The position numbers and the translations under genes are program-made. 64,000 nt of DNA from Collinsella aerofaciens (lineage in GTDB: Bacteria > Actinomycetota > Coriobacteriia > Coriobacteriales > Coriobacteriaceae): assembly GCF_015561195.1 (NCBI RefSeq), contig NZ_JADMSU010000003.1:125465-189464 (forward strand), given 5' to 3'. Under the pieces are notes generated by a model. That model was not told the DNA's origin and did no database searches. It saw only the letters and a list, made by a program, of their open reading frames with translations. Positions 1 to 7,522 of this stretch are shown piece after piece. The number at the start of each line of letters is the position of its first letter. Positions within the stretch are counted from its first letter, which is position 1.

Positions 1-3
1 GGC

Positions 4-1245
4 TTAGAGGTCCTCGCGCCAGAAGGGCATGCTCATGCAGCGCGGGCCGCCGCGGCCGCGGGAGAGCTCGGCGGAGGGCACGACGAGAAGGTCCAGGCCC
101 TCCTTGTACAGCACGTCGTTGGTGACGGTGTTGCGGGCGTAGACGCAGATCTTGCCGGGCTCGACGCACAGGGTGTTGGAGCCGTCGTTCCACTGCTCGC
201 GGGAGGCCGCGATCGGGTCGCCGCCGCCGCAGGGGATCAGCTTGACCTGGTCGACGCCGGTGGCGTCCTCCAGGACGTGCTCGAGGGTGTCCTCGATCAG
301 GCGGATGTTCACGTCGCCCGGGTTCTTGCCGGCGGTCAGCTCGTAGACGCGCAGGGTGCCCATGATGGCGGGGTGGATCGTGAACTTATCGACGTCGATC
401 TGGGTGAAGACCGTGTCGAGGTGCATGAAGGCGCGCGAGACCGGGATGTCGAAGGCCAGGATGCGCTCGACCTTGGAGTCGGAGTTCCAGAAGATGTTCT
501 GGGCCATGACGTCGATAGCGGCGGCCTGGGTGCGCTGGGAGATGCCGACGGCGAGGGTCTTCTCGTTGATGTTCAGCACGTCGCCGCCCTCGGTGTGGAA
601 CTGGCAGTCGCGGCGGAAGTACAGGGAGACGTCCTTGTAGTCGGGGTGGTACTTGAAGACGTACTTGCCGTACAGGGTCTCGCGGTTGCGGGTGACCGAG
701 TACATGCGGTTGAGGTTGACGCCCTCGCCGACGACCGCGAACGGGTCGCGGGTGAAGTAGAGGTTGGGCATCGGGTCGATGATCAGGTCGGACTCGGACT
801 CGGAGTTGACCAGGGAGTCGAGGGTCGTGGACGCCGTGAGGGGCATGTCGATCTCGGCCTTGGTCATGCCGGCCATGGTCTTCTTGACGAACTCGAGGTT
901 GTCCTCGATGGAGTCCAGCTTCTCGCGGACGATCTGCGGCATGTGCTGGCCGCGGATGCCGGCCTCGGCGATGTACTGGTCGGTGAACTCGGCGCGGGCG
1001 CCGGGGACCTGGTCGAACACCTCGGCGACGAGGTTCTCGAGGTAGAGGACCTCCACGCCCTGGTCCCTCAGGATCTGGGCGAAGGTGTCGTGCTCCTGCT
1101 GTGCGACCTCCAGGAACGGGACGTCGTCGAACAGGAGTCGCTCGAGCTCGTCGGGCGGCAGGTTGAGGAGCTCGTCGCCGGGACGGTGCAGGCAGACCTT
1201 CCTGAGCTTGCCGATCTCGGAAGGCACGTGCAGACCTTTCGTCAT
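4..1245 (-). CDS. arcA: Arginine deiminase, copy 1
   Basis: Hydrolyses L-arginine to citrulline and ammonia, the first step of the cytosolic ADI pathway, which yields ATP through carbamoyl phosphate. The 413-residue protein has the normal family length. The FHTEGGDV stretch carries the active-site His and acidic residue, and the nucleophilic Cys (about residue 403) lies in GGPRCMSMPF near the C-terminus. The start codon follows a GGTAGGAGGC ribosome site. The protein is identical to the second copy at 3094-4335, with only two synonymous base differences seen. The stop codon lies 4 bases from the window edge, so any arcB/arcC partners would be to the left and cannot be seen. Confidence 0.97.
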   Translation of the reverse strand: MTKGLHVPSEIGKLRKVCLHRPGDELLNLPPDELERLLFDDVPFLEVAQQEHDTFAQILRDQGVEVLYLENLVAEVFDQVPGARAEFTDQYIAEAGIRGQHMPQIVREKLDSIEDNLEFVKKTMAGMTKAEIDMPLTASTTLDSLVNSESESDLIIDPMPNLYFTRDPFAVVGEGVNLNRMYSVTRNRETLYGKYVFKYHPDYKDVSLYFRRDCQFHTEGGDVLNINEKTLAVGISQRTQAAAIDVMAQNIFWNSDSKVERILAFDIPVSRAFMHLDTVFTQIDVDKFTIHPAIMGTLRVYELTAGKNPGDVNIRLIEDTLEHVLEDATGVDQVKLIPCGGGDPIAASREQWNDGSNTLCVEPGKICVYARNTVTNDVLYKEGLDLLVVPSAELSRGRGGPRCMSMPFWREDL

Positions 1246-1327
1246 GGCCTCCTACCTTTCTTTCGGGCCCTTGTCAGGGCCGATTCGTTAGCGCCCCTCC
1301 GTGTGAGGCGTTATTGCTGACGACATA

Positions 1328-1333
1328 TTTATA
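1328..1333 (-). promoter_or_regulatory. Probable -10 element of arcA copy 1
   Basis: TATAAA on the minus strand sits in a block (GATTTTGGATATAA) that is kept upstream of arcA copy 2 although most surrounding bases differ. It would give a 5' leader of roughly 75 bases. No good -35 hexamer is visible at 17-18 bases, which fits an activator-dependent promoter. Confidence 0.5.
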
Positions 1334-1366
1334 TCCAAAATCAGTCCATACTTCCACCTCGCCCCC

Positions 1367-1393
1367 GAACGGTTTTATATGAGGGGTGAACGG
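1367..1393 (+). promoter_or_regulatory. Phased direct repeats upstream of arcA copy 1
   Basis: Two GAACGG hexamers at 1367-1372 and 1388-1393 are exactly 21 bp apart. The same pair with the same spacing occurs upstream of copy 2, while the 15 bases between the hexamers are unrelated. The position, about 35-60 bp upstream of the -10, suits an activator. The regulator is unknown. Confidence 0.55.
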
Positions 1394-1418
1394 CATACAC
1401 ATATACTTCACGCATGGC

Positions 1419-1440
1419 ACACTTTGATTTAATAAAGTGT
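1419..1440. promoter_or_regulatory. Inverted repeat, possible operator
   Basis: ACACTTT (1419-1425) and AAAGTGT (1434-1440) form a perfect dyad with an 8-base centre, upstream of the arcA copy 1 promoter. No equivalent dyad was seen upstream of copy 2. No regulator can be named. Confidence 0.3.
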
Positions 1441-1622
1441 ATTTACGTGCTAAAACGCGTTTTCAATCCAAATAGCAAATGGAACTTAACTTTATTAAAC
1501 CACCCTCAAATTGCATATTTCTAATAAAGCTATGAATAGAATTAACGATTCATGCCGCGTCTCAACCATTTTCATTTTTATTCAGAAAAAAGTTTGTCCT
1601 ATTCATTTCTGGTAAACAAATT

Positions 1623-1653
1623 ACCGTTTACCAGACGCTTGATACCGTTCACC
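1623..1653 (-). promoter_or_regulatory. Second pair of 21-bp-phased repeats
   Basis: On the minus strand, GGTGAACGGT (1644-1653) and GGTAAACGGT (1623-1632) lie exactly 21 bp apart. They match the GAACGG pairs near the two arcA promoters in core and spacing, so they probably bind the same protein. They are about 300 bp upstream of the arcA copy 1 -10 element. Confidence 0.45.
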
Positions 1654-1730
1654 GGAAGCTCAGTATAAGGCCCAGCGGATACCGGCTCGCTTTACGGCCC
1701 CATTTGTAACAACTTGACTTCTCGGTATAG

Positions 1731-1766
1731 AAAAACGAACCCGCTTCCCCTAGGGAAACGGGTCCG
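1731..1766 (-). terminator. Terminator of the ArcT-like gene
   Basis: On the minus strand a GC-rich stem (CGGACCCGTTTCC pairing with GGAAGCGGGTTCG) is followed by TTTTT. It lies about 55 bases past the stop codon of the aminotransferase gene. Confidence 0.8.
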
Positions 1767-1819
1767 TTTTCGATTATCTTCGTCCTATTTGGATAAGGCC
1801 CTCGAAGATCATCGGGATC

Positions 1820-2944
1820 CTAGCGATCAAACTCCGCCAGTGCCTCGCCCAAAAGCCTCAGGCCCTCGCGAAGAACGTCCTCGCTCGCGCAGTAGCCCAG
1901 GCGTGCGCCGCAGGGGAGCTCAAAGCGGCTGCCGGGAACCAGCAGCACTCCCCTCTCAGCCAACAGGCGCTTGCAGAACTCCTCGTCGTCCTCGGGAATG
2001 TCCAGCTGGATAAACGAGGTGGACACGCCCTGCGGGGCCGTCCAGGACACGCGATGCTGCGTATCGATCCAAGCCTGCGCGATATCGCGGTTGCCAAACA
2101 CGATCTTGCGGTTGCGCTCGAGAATCTTGTCCTTGTGCTCGAGCACGTAGGTCGCCAGGGCGTCGTTGAACACGCCGCCGCAGATCATGGTGTAGTCGCG
2201 ATACGTGCGGATGCTGTTGGACACCTCTTCGTCGGCCACGACCCAGCCCACGCGGGCCGCAGGCGTCGAATAGGTCTTGGACAACGAGTTGGTGACGATG
2301 GCCTTCTCGTACACGTCGACCATCGACATAAAGGAGTCAGTGTTTTCGAGCGGCAGATACACCTCATCGCACAACACGTAGGCGCCCACCGAACGGGCGA
2401 TCTCGGCAATCTGGCCGAGCATATCGGCATCGAGCACCGTACCGATGGGGTTCGATGCGTTGTTGATGCAGATGAGCTTGGTGTTGGGGCGCACCAAGCG
2501 CTTGAGCTGCTCGATATCGGGCTTCCAGCCGAGTTCCTCGCGAAGCTCCCAATACTCGACCTCGGCGCCCAGCGTGCGCGGGATCTCGTAGAGCGGCGCG
2601 TATGCGGGCCACTCGGCGATAACATGGTCGCCGGGCTCGACCACAGCCATGATGGCGTTGAGGTTAGCGCCCGTGCAGCCGTTGGTCTGCAGGATATGGT
2701 CGGGATTGACCTCACGACGATAGAGCTTGGCGACCTCGGCCTTAAACTCCGGCGAACCCTCGATCCAGCCGTAGTTCATCTTCTCGCGGTCCAGGCGCTC
2801 GTAGAACGTGGCACCGTCCTGCTCGTCGAGCGCACGTAGCTCGCCCATGGTGAGCGACGAGATCGTCGACTGGGCGATGTCCCACGTGGCGCTCTTCTCC
2901 CAAACGTTGAGCCATTCCTCAACGCCAATCGTCTTGATGTCCAT
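1820..2944 (-). CDS. PLP-dependent aminotransferase, ArcT-like
   Basis: A class I/II fold aminotransferase of 374 residues. The PLP-binding lysine lies in SLSKTYSTPAARVGW, with the usual INNASNPIG and CDEVY motifs before it. The second Met was chosen as start because AAGGAG lies 8 bases ahead of it; the upstream Met would add nine residues without a ribosome site. It sits alone between two arginine deiminase genes on the same strand. Lactobacillus sakei and relatives carry a transaminase gene, arcT, inside their arc operons, so an arginine-linked role is plausible but inferred. The substrate cannot be read from the sequence, and the family also includes capreomycidine-synthase-like enzymes. 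Confidence 0.85.
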   Translation of the reverse strand: MDIKTIGVEEWLNVWEKSATWDIAQSTISSLTMGELRALDEQDGATFYERLDREKMNYGWIEGSPEFKAEVAKLYRREVNPDHILQTNGCTGANLNAIMAVVEPGDHVIAEWPAYAPLYEIPRTLGAEVEYWELREELGWKPDIEQLKRLVRPNTKLICINNASNPIGTVLDADMLGQIAEIARSVGAYVLCDEVYLPLENTDSFMSMVDVYEKAIVTNSLSKTYSTPAARVGWVVADEEVSNSIRTYRDYTMICGGVFNDALATYVLEHKDKILERNRKIVFGNRDIAQAWIDTQHRVSWTAPQGVSTSFIQLDIPEDDEEFCKRLLAERGVLLVPGSRFELPCGARLGYCASEDVLREGLRLLGEALAEFDR

Positions 2945-3000
2945 GGCCAGGCTCCTTACAAAAGCAGTCATCCAACCGTGTTAACGTTCCTCATACAAGA

Positions 3001-3032
3001 TTGGGGCGGTGCGAAAACCCGCACCGCCCCAA
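3001..3032 (-). terminator. Hairpin after arcA copy 2
   Basis: TTGGGGCGGTGCG pairs perfectly with CGCACCGCCCCAA around a 6-base loop, about 60 bases past the arcA copy 2 stop codon. The U-tract is poor, so it may be a weak or Rho-assisted terminator that also insulates the next gene. Confidence 0.6.
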
Positions 3033-3093
3033 TGAGAGACATCTAATGGCAGCTAGATGTATGTATTATGACCTGTACGGGCCCTTGAAGACC

Positions 3094-4335
3094 TTAGAGG
3101 TCCTCGCGCCAGAAGGGCATGCTCATGCAGCGCGGGCCGCCGCGGCCGCGGGAGAGCTCGGCGGAGGGCACGACGAGAAGGTCCAGGCCCTCCTTGTACA
3201 GCACGTCGTTGGTGACGGTGTTGCGGGCGTAGACGCAGATCTTGCCGGGCTCGACGCACAGGGTGTTGGAGCCGTCGTTCCACTGCTCGCGGGAGGCCGC
3301 GATCGGGTCGCCGCCGCCGCAGGGGATCAGCTTGACCTGGTCGACGCCGGTGGCGTCCTCCAGGACGTGCTCGAGGGTGTCCTCGATCAGGCGGATGTTC
3401 ACGTCGCCCGGGTTCTTGCCGGCGGTCAGCTCGTAGACGCGCAGGGTGCCCATGATGGCGGGGTGGATCGTGAACTTATCGACGTCGATCTGGGTGAAGA
3501 CCGTGTCGAGGTGCATGAAGGCGCGCGAGACCGGGATGTCGAAGGCCAGGATGCGCTCGACCTTGGAGTCGGAGTTCCAGAAGATGTTCTGGGCCATGAC
3601 GTCGATAGCGGCGGCCTGGGTGCGCTGGGAGATGCCGACGGCGAGGGTCTTCTCGTTGATGTTCAGCACGTCGCCGCCCTCGGTGTGGAACTGGCAGTCG
3701 CGGCGGAAGTACAGGGAGACGTCCTTGTAGTCGGGGTGGTACTTGAAGACGTACTTGCCGTACAGGGTCTCGCGGTTGCGGGTGACCGAGTACATGCGGT
3801 TGAGGTTGACGCCCTCGCCGACGACCGCGAACGGGTCGCGGGTGAAGTAGAGGTTCGGCATCGGGTCGATGATCAGGTCGGACTCGGACTCGGAGTTGAC
3901 CAGGGAGTCGAGGGTCGTGGACGCCGTGAGGGGCATGTCGATCTCGGCCTTGGTCATGCCGGCCATGGTCTTCTTGACGAACTCGAGGTTGTCCTCGATG
4001 GAGTCCAGCTTCTCGCGGACGATCTGCGGCATGTGCTGGCCGCGGATGCCGGCCTCGGCGATGTACTGGTCGGTGAACTCGGCGCGGGCGCCGGGGACCT
4101 GGTCGAACACCTCCGCGACGAGGTTCTCGAGGTAGAGGACCTCCACGCCCTGGTCCCTCAGGATCTGGGCGAAGGTGTCGTGCTCCTGCTGTGCGACCTC
4201 CAGGAACGGGACGTCGTCGAACAGGAGTCGCTCGAGCTCGTCGGGCGGCAGGTTGAGGAGCTCGTCGCCGGGACGGTGCAGGCAGACCTTCCTGAGCTTG
4301 CCGATCTCGGAAGGCACGTGCAGACCTTTCGTCAT
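3094..4335 (-). CDS. arcA: Arginine deiminase, copy 2
   Basis: The encoded 413-residue enzyme is identical to copy 1, including the FHTEGGDV motif and the C-terminal catalytic Cys in GGPRCMSMPF. Aligned base by base at an offset of 3090, only two differences were seen in 1,242 bases (756 versus 3846, and 1024 versus 4114), both silent. Identity stops at the stop codon downstream and about 24 bases upstream of the start. The same GGTAGGAGGC ribosome site precedes the ATG. No other arc gene follows before the hairpin at 3001-3032, so this copy appears monocistronic. Confidence 0.97.
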   Translation of the reverse strand: MTKGLHVPSEIGKLRKVCLHRPGDELLNLPPDELERLLFDDVPFLEVAQQEHDTFAQILRDQGVEVLYLENLVAEVFDQVPGARAEFTDQYIAEAGIRGQHMPQIVREKLDSIEDNLEFVKKTMAGMTKAEIDMPLTASTTLDSLVNSESESDLIIDPMPNLYFTRDPFAVVGEGVNLNRMYSVTRNRETLYGKYVFKYHPDYKDVSLYFRRDCQFHTEGGDVLNINEKTLAVGISQRTQAAAIDVMAQNIFWNSDSKVERILAFDIPVSRAFMHLDTVFTQIDVDKFTIHPAIMGTLRVYELTAGKNPGDVNIRLIEDTLEHVLEDATGVDQVKLIPCGGGDPIAASREQWNDGSNTLCVEPGKICVYARNTVTNDVLYKEGLDLLVVPSAELSRGRGGPRCMSMPFWREDL

Positions 4336-4417
4336 GGCCTCCTACCTTTCTTTCGGGCCTTACTGGCCGAATGTATCAGCGCCCCTCCATATGGGACGCT
4401 GCTTGCTGACAGCTCTA

Positions 4418-4423
4418 GTTATA
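4418..4423 (-). promoter_or_regulatory. Probable -10 element of arcA copy 2
   Basis: TATAAC on the minus strand lies within the TTTTGGATATAA block shared with copy 1, at the same distance from the conserved CGTTCGGGGGCGAGGTGGAA block upstream. No convincing -35 is seen. Confidence 0.5.
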
Positions 4424-4456
4424 TCCAAAAATCACCCGCAATTCCACCTCGCCCCC

Positions 4457-4483
4457 GAACGGTCAACAAAGTGCGATGAACGG
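4457..4483 (+). promoter_or_regulatory. Phased direct repeats upstream of arcA copy 2
   Basis: GAACGG occurs at 4457-4462 and 4478-4483, again exactly 21 bp apart, in the same position relative to the -10 block as in copy 1. Conservation of the words but not of the 15 bases between them argues for selection on protein binding. Confidence 0.55.
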
Positions 4484-4887
4484 TATATCGCATGTGATTC
4501 CCCCATGATGTACTTCGGCGTTCTAAAGTAACTTTTCTAAGGTAAACGCTCTTTTTTCTCAAAAATCATTCGCAATTACAACTCCAATCTTTCGATTAGG
4601 AATTGCATATCTACAACGGTTTTATGTATATAAATGACGCTTGTTCGTGTTTCTGTCTGTATTCGATGATATTCAGCTACCTATCATTCTTATTCACACA
4701 TACTCACCAGTTGAGTGAGGATATAGACCGTTTTTCACAACACGGCGGGCGTCAGCTCTATGGCTTGTCAGCGTAAGAAGTAGGTAAAGATACCGTTCAC
4801 GCGATACGTCCGTGCCATAGGTCGACTAAATTGAGACAATAGTGAATAGTGTTAGGCAACCGTCCCCTGCGGGGACTGAACGGACAG

Positions 4888-7422
4888 ATGCATATGCCGA
4901 GCAAAATCGAAAAAAAGCAAGCCGCCGCAAAGCTGCGCAAACCGCCGCGCGACTTCTCGTACACGCAGAACCGAGAGCTCAGCTGGCTGCGCTTTGACAA
5001 CCGTGTGCTTGACGAAGCCTTCGACGAGACCGTTCCGCTGTTCGAGCGTCTAAAGTTCGTGTCGATTTTCGAGTCTAACCTCGACGAGTTTCTCATGGTG
5101 CGCGTGGGCGGCCTGTCCGATCTGGCAGAGCTCAAAAAACAGCCTGTCGACAACAAGAGCAATATGACCGCCTCCGAACAGGTCGATGCCGTCATGGCCG
5201 AAATGCCCGGGCTCCTTACCCGATGGGAGTCCATCTTTAAGAGCATCGAGGGCAAGCTCGACACCCTGGGCGTTCACCGCGCCCGCATCGATTCGCTTAC
5301 GCCCGAGGAGCGCACCTTTGTAACCCGTTACTTCCAGGCCTACGTGTCGCCGGTCATCTCGCCGTTGGTCATTGACCCGCGCCATCCCTTCCCCAACCTG
5401 CGCAACGGTGCACTCTATCTAGCTTGTGGCTTGGACGGCGTCACCGACGAGGAGAGCCTGCTGGGCCTTATCGAGATCCCCGCCTCGATGAACCGCGTGG
5501 TCGAGATTCCCTCGCCCACCGGCACCTACTCCTACATTCTGCTCGAGGACGTCATCCTCGCCTGCCTGGACAGCTGCTTTGGCTCCTATAAGCCGCTCGA
5601 CCGCGCGCTCATCCGCGTCACCCGCAACGCCGACATCGATCCGGACGGCGAGGGCGTCGAGGAGGAAGAGGACTACCGCCAGCACATGAAGCGCATCCTC
5701 AAGAAGCGCCTGCGTCTGCAGCCGGTAGTGCTCGCGGTCTCGGGGTCGCTCGAGAAGGCGACGCTCAAGACCATCCGCAAGGCGCTCGAGCTTTCTCGCC
5801 GCTCGGTCTTTACCTGCGATATCCCGCTCGACCTGGGCTACGTCTTTGGCATTGAGGGCAAGATTCCCGAGCATCTACGCAACGAGCTGCTCTTTACGCC
5901 GTTTAAGCCGCAGCCCAACCCCACCATCGACATGTCCCGTTCCATCCGCGAGCAGGTGCTGCTGGGCGACAAGCTGCTCTTTTACCCCTACGAGGCCATG
6001 AATCCGTTCTTGGACCTGGTGCACGAGGCCGCCTACGACCCCGAGTGCATCTCACTGCGCATCACGCTCTACCGCGTGGCCAAGCAGAGCCGCCTGTGCG
6101 AGTCGCTGATCGATGCCGCCGAGAACGGCAAAGAGGTCACGGTGCTCATGGAGCTCCGCGCCCGCTTCGACGAGCAGAACAACATCGAGTGGGCCGAGCG
6201 CCTGGAAGAGGCCGGCTGCACCGTCATCTACGGCTCCGAGGGCTTTAAGTGCCACTCCAAGATCTGCCAGCTCACCTATCGCGAGGGCATGGCGCTAACG
6301 CGCCTAACGCTGCTGGGCACCGGCAACTTTAACGAGAAGACGGCCAAACTCTACAGCGACTTTATGCTCATGACCGCTCACCCCGGCATCGGCGAGGACG
6401 CCAACTTGTTCTTCCGCAACCTGTCGCTGGGCAACCTGCGCGGCGATTACCGCTTCCTGGGCGTGGCACCCGTGGGCCTCAAGCCGCTCATCATGCGCGG
6501 CCTGGATCGCGAGATCCAGCGCGCCCTCGCTGGCGAGCCCGCCCGTGTGTTCTTTAAGCTCAACTCGCTCACCGACCGCGAGGTCATCGACAAGATTGCC
6601 GAGGCATCGTGCGCAGGAGTCCGCGTTGACATGATCATCCGCGGCATCTCGTGCCTCAAGCCCGGTGTTCCGGGCAAGACCGAGAACGTGCACGTGCGCT
6701 CCATCGTCGGACGTTTTTTGGAGCACGCCCGTGTTTACGCTTTTGGCGTGGACTCGGACATGATTTACCTGAGCTCGGCCGACATGATGACGCGCAACAC
6801 CGAGCACCGCGTGGAGATCGCCTTCCCCGTGCTCGACCCCACCTGCCGCGCCCTGGTGCACGAGTACATGGGCATGCAGCTGCGCGACAACGTGAAGGCC
6901 CGCAGCCTCACGAGCGACGGCACTTGGGTTCCCGTGGAGCGTGCAGAGGGCGAGAAACCCTTCAACTCGCAGGAAGCTCTGCTGGAGCGCGCCTATCGCA
7001 ACGCCGAGGCCGCCGCGCAGCAGCGCGCACAGGAGAAGGAACGTGTGGCCGAGGAGGCTATTCAGGCCGAGGTTGAACATAGGGCAGTTGCCAAACCGGA
7101 AGCGGTTGCCGCTCCCCCGGTGAATGAGCCCGAGGCTGCCGCAGAGCCCGCCGCCGAGGCAAAGCCCGCCCCCGCTCCTAAGCCGCAGCCGGCCACACCC
7201 GAGGTTCAGAAGGTCCAGGCAACCGTCATTGAGCCCGAGCCTGCACCTATACCTCAGCCCGAGCCGCAGGTCGCCAAGCCCGCACCCGAGACGAGCGCCC
7301 GTCGCGATAAGCCCGCCGGCAAGACCAAGGCCATCGAGCGCCATCGCCCCGGTCGCGTGCGCATGGGACTGGGTCTGATCGGCCTAGGCCTTAAGACACT
7401 CATTACCGGCAAGACGAAATAG
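4888..7422 (+). CDS. ppk1: Polyphosphate kinase 1
   Basis: Polymerises the terminal phosphate of ATP into inorganic polyphosphate, reversibly. The order is N-terminal domain (SYTQNRELSWLRFDNRV), head domain, then two PLD-type catalytic domains. The autophosphorylated His is about residue 456 in KCHSKICQL and the second active-site His about 613 in FLEHARVYAFG. The 844-residue protein is longer than usual: after about residue 715 it carries a tail of some 140 residues rich in Pro, Ala and Glu ending in a basic, glycine-rich segment, which is unusual and of unknown role. ATG 4888 was chosen over an upstream GTG at 4849 because the core family homology begins just after it; the ribosome site is weak in either case. 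Confidence 0.95.
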   Translation: MHMPSKIEKKQAAAKLRKPPRDFSYTQNRELSWLRFDNRVLDEAFDETVPLFERLKFVSIFESNLDEFLMVRVGGLSDLAELKKQPVDNKSNMTASEQVDAVMAEMPGLLTRWESIFKSIEGKLDTLGVHRARIDSLTPEERTFVTRYFQAYVSPVISPLVIDPRHPFPNLRNGALYLACGLDGVTDEESLLGLIEIPASMNRVVEIPSPTGTYSYILLEDVILACLDSCFGSYKPLDRALIRVTRNADIDPDGEGVEEEEDYRQHMKRILKKRLRLQPVVLAVSGSLEKATLKTIRKALELSRRSVFTCDIPLDLGYVFGIEGKIPEHLRNELLFTPFKPQPNPTIDMSRSIREQVLLGDKLLFYPYEAMNPFLDLVHEAAYDPECISLRITLYRVAKQSRLCESLIDAAENGKEVTVLMELRARFDEQNNIEWAERLEEAGCTVIYGSEGFKCHSKICQLTYREGMALTRLTLLGTGNFNEKTAKLYSDFMLMTAHPGIGEDANLFFRNLSLGNLRGDYRFLGVAPVGLKPLIMRGLDREIQRALAGEPARVFFKLNSLTDREVIDKIAEASCAGVRVDMIIRGISCLKPGVPGKTENVHVRSIVGRFLEHARVYAFGVDSDMIYLSSADMMTRNTEHRVEIAFPVLDPTCRALVHEYMGMQLRDNVKARSLTSDGTWVPVERAEGEKPFNSQEALLERAYRNAEAAAQQRAQEKERVAEEAIQAEVEHRAVAKPEAVAAPPVNEPEAAAEPAAEAKPAPAPKPQPATPEVQKVQATVIEPEPAPIPQPEPQVAKPAPETSARRDKPAGKTKAIERHRPGRVRMGLGLIGLGLKTLITGKTK

Positions 7423-7431
7423 ACGTTTGTA

Positions 7432-7477
7432 GAAGCGCCCCGTATTTGAGGAAAGCCTCGGATGCGGGGCGCTTTTC
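7432..7477 (+). terminator. ppk1 terminator
   Basis: AGCGCCCCG pairs with CGGGGCGCT, with a smaller GAGG/CCTC stem in the loop, followed by TTTTCCC. It lies just past the ppk1 stop codon. Confidence 0.8.
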
Positions 7478-7522
7478 CCTGCTACCATGGTGCGGACAAC
7501 AACGCGAATGACAGGCAGGAAT

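Larger units (their letters stand above)
1246..1730. other. Intergenic region upstream of arcA copy 1
   Basis: This is a long AT-rich control region with no credible gene. It holds a probable -10 element, a pair of GAACGG direct repeats, an ACACTTT/AAAGTGT dyad at 1419-1440, and a second pair of related repeats at 1623-1653 on the opposite strand. Only the first 24 or so bases upstream of the start codon are shared exactly with arcA copy 2; beyond that only short blocks are conserved. Confidence 0.7.
4336..4887. other. Divergent intergenic region, arcA copy 2 and ppk
   Basis: AT-rich control DNA between divergent genes. The arcA side holds a conserved -10 block and the phased GAACGG pair. 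The ppk side carries single related words, ACCGTTCAC at 4792-4800 and TGAACGGACAG just ahead of the ppk start, without a 21-bp partner. No gene is supported here. Confidence 0.65.

Noticed and set aside
277-1320. Long open frame on the plus strand across arcA copy 1, and its equivalent at 3001-4479
   Set aside because: They are antisense to arginine deiminase, encode repetitive Val/Leu/Asp/Glu-rich proteins typical of reversed high-G+C codons, and lack ribosome sites.
4849-4887. GTG at 4849 as the ppk1 start
   Set aside because: There is no ribosome site, the extra residues do not resemble PPK1, and they are encoded by a control-like region.
6304-7344. Gly/Leu-rich open frame on the minus strand inside ppk1
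   Set aside because: It overlaps the well-supported ppk1 gene and its odd composition follows from the opposite strand.
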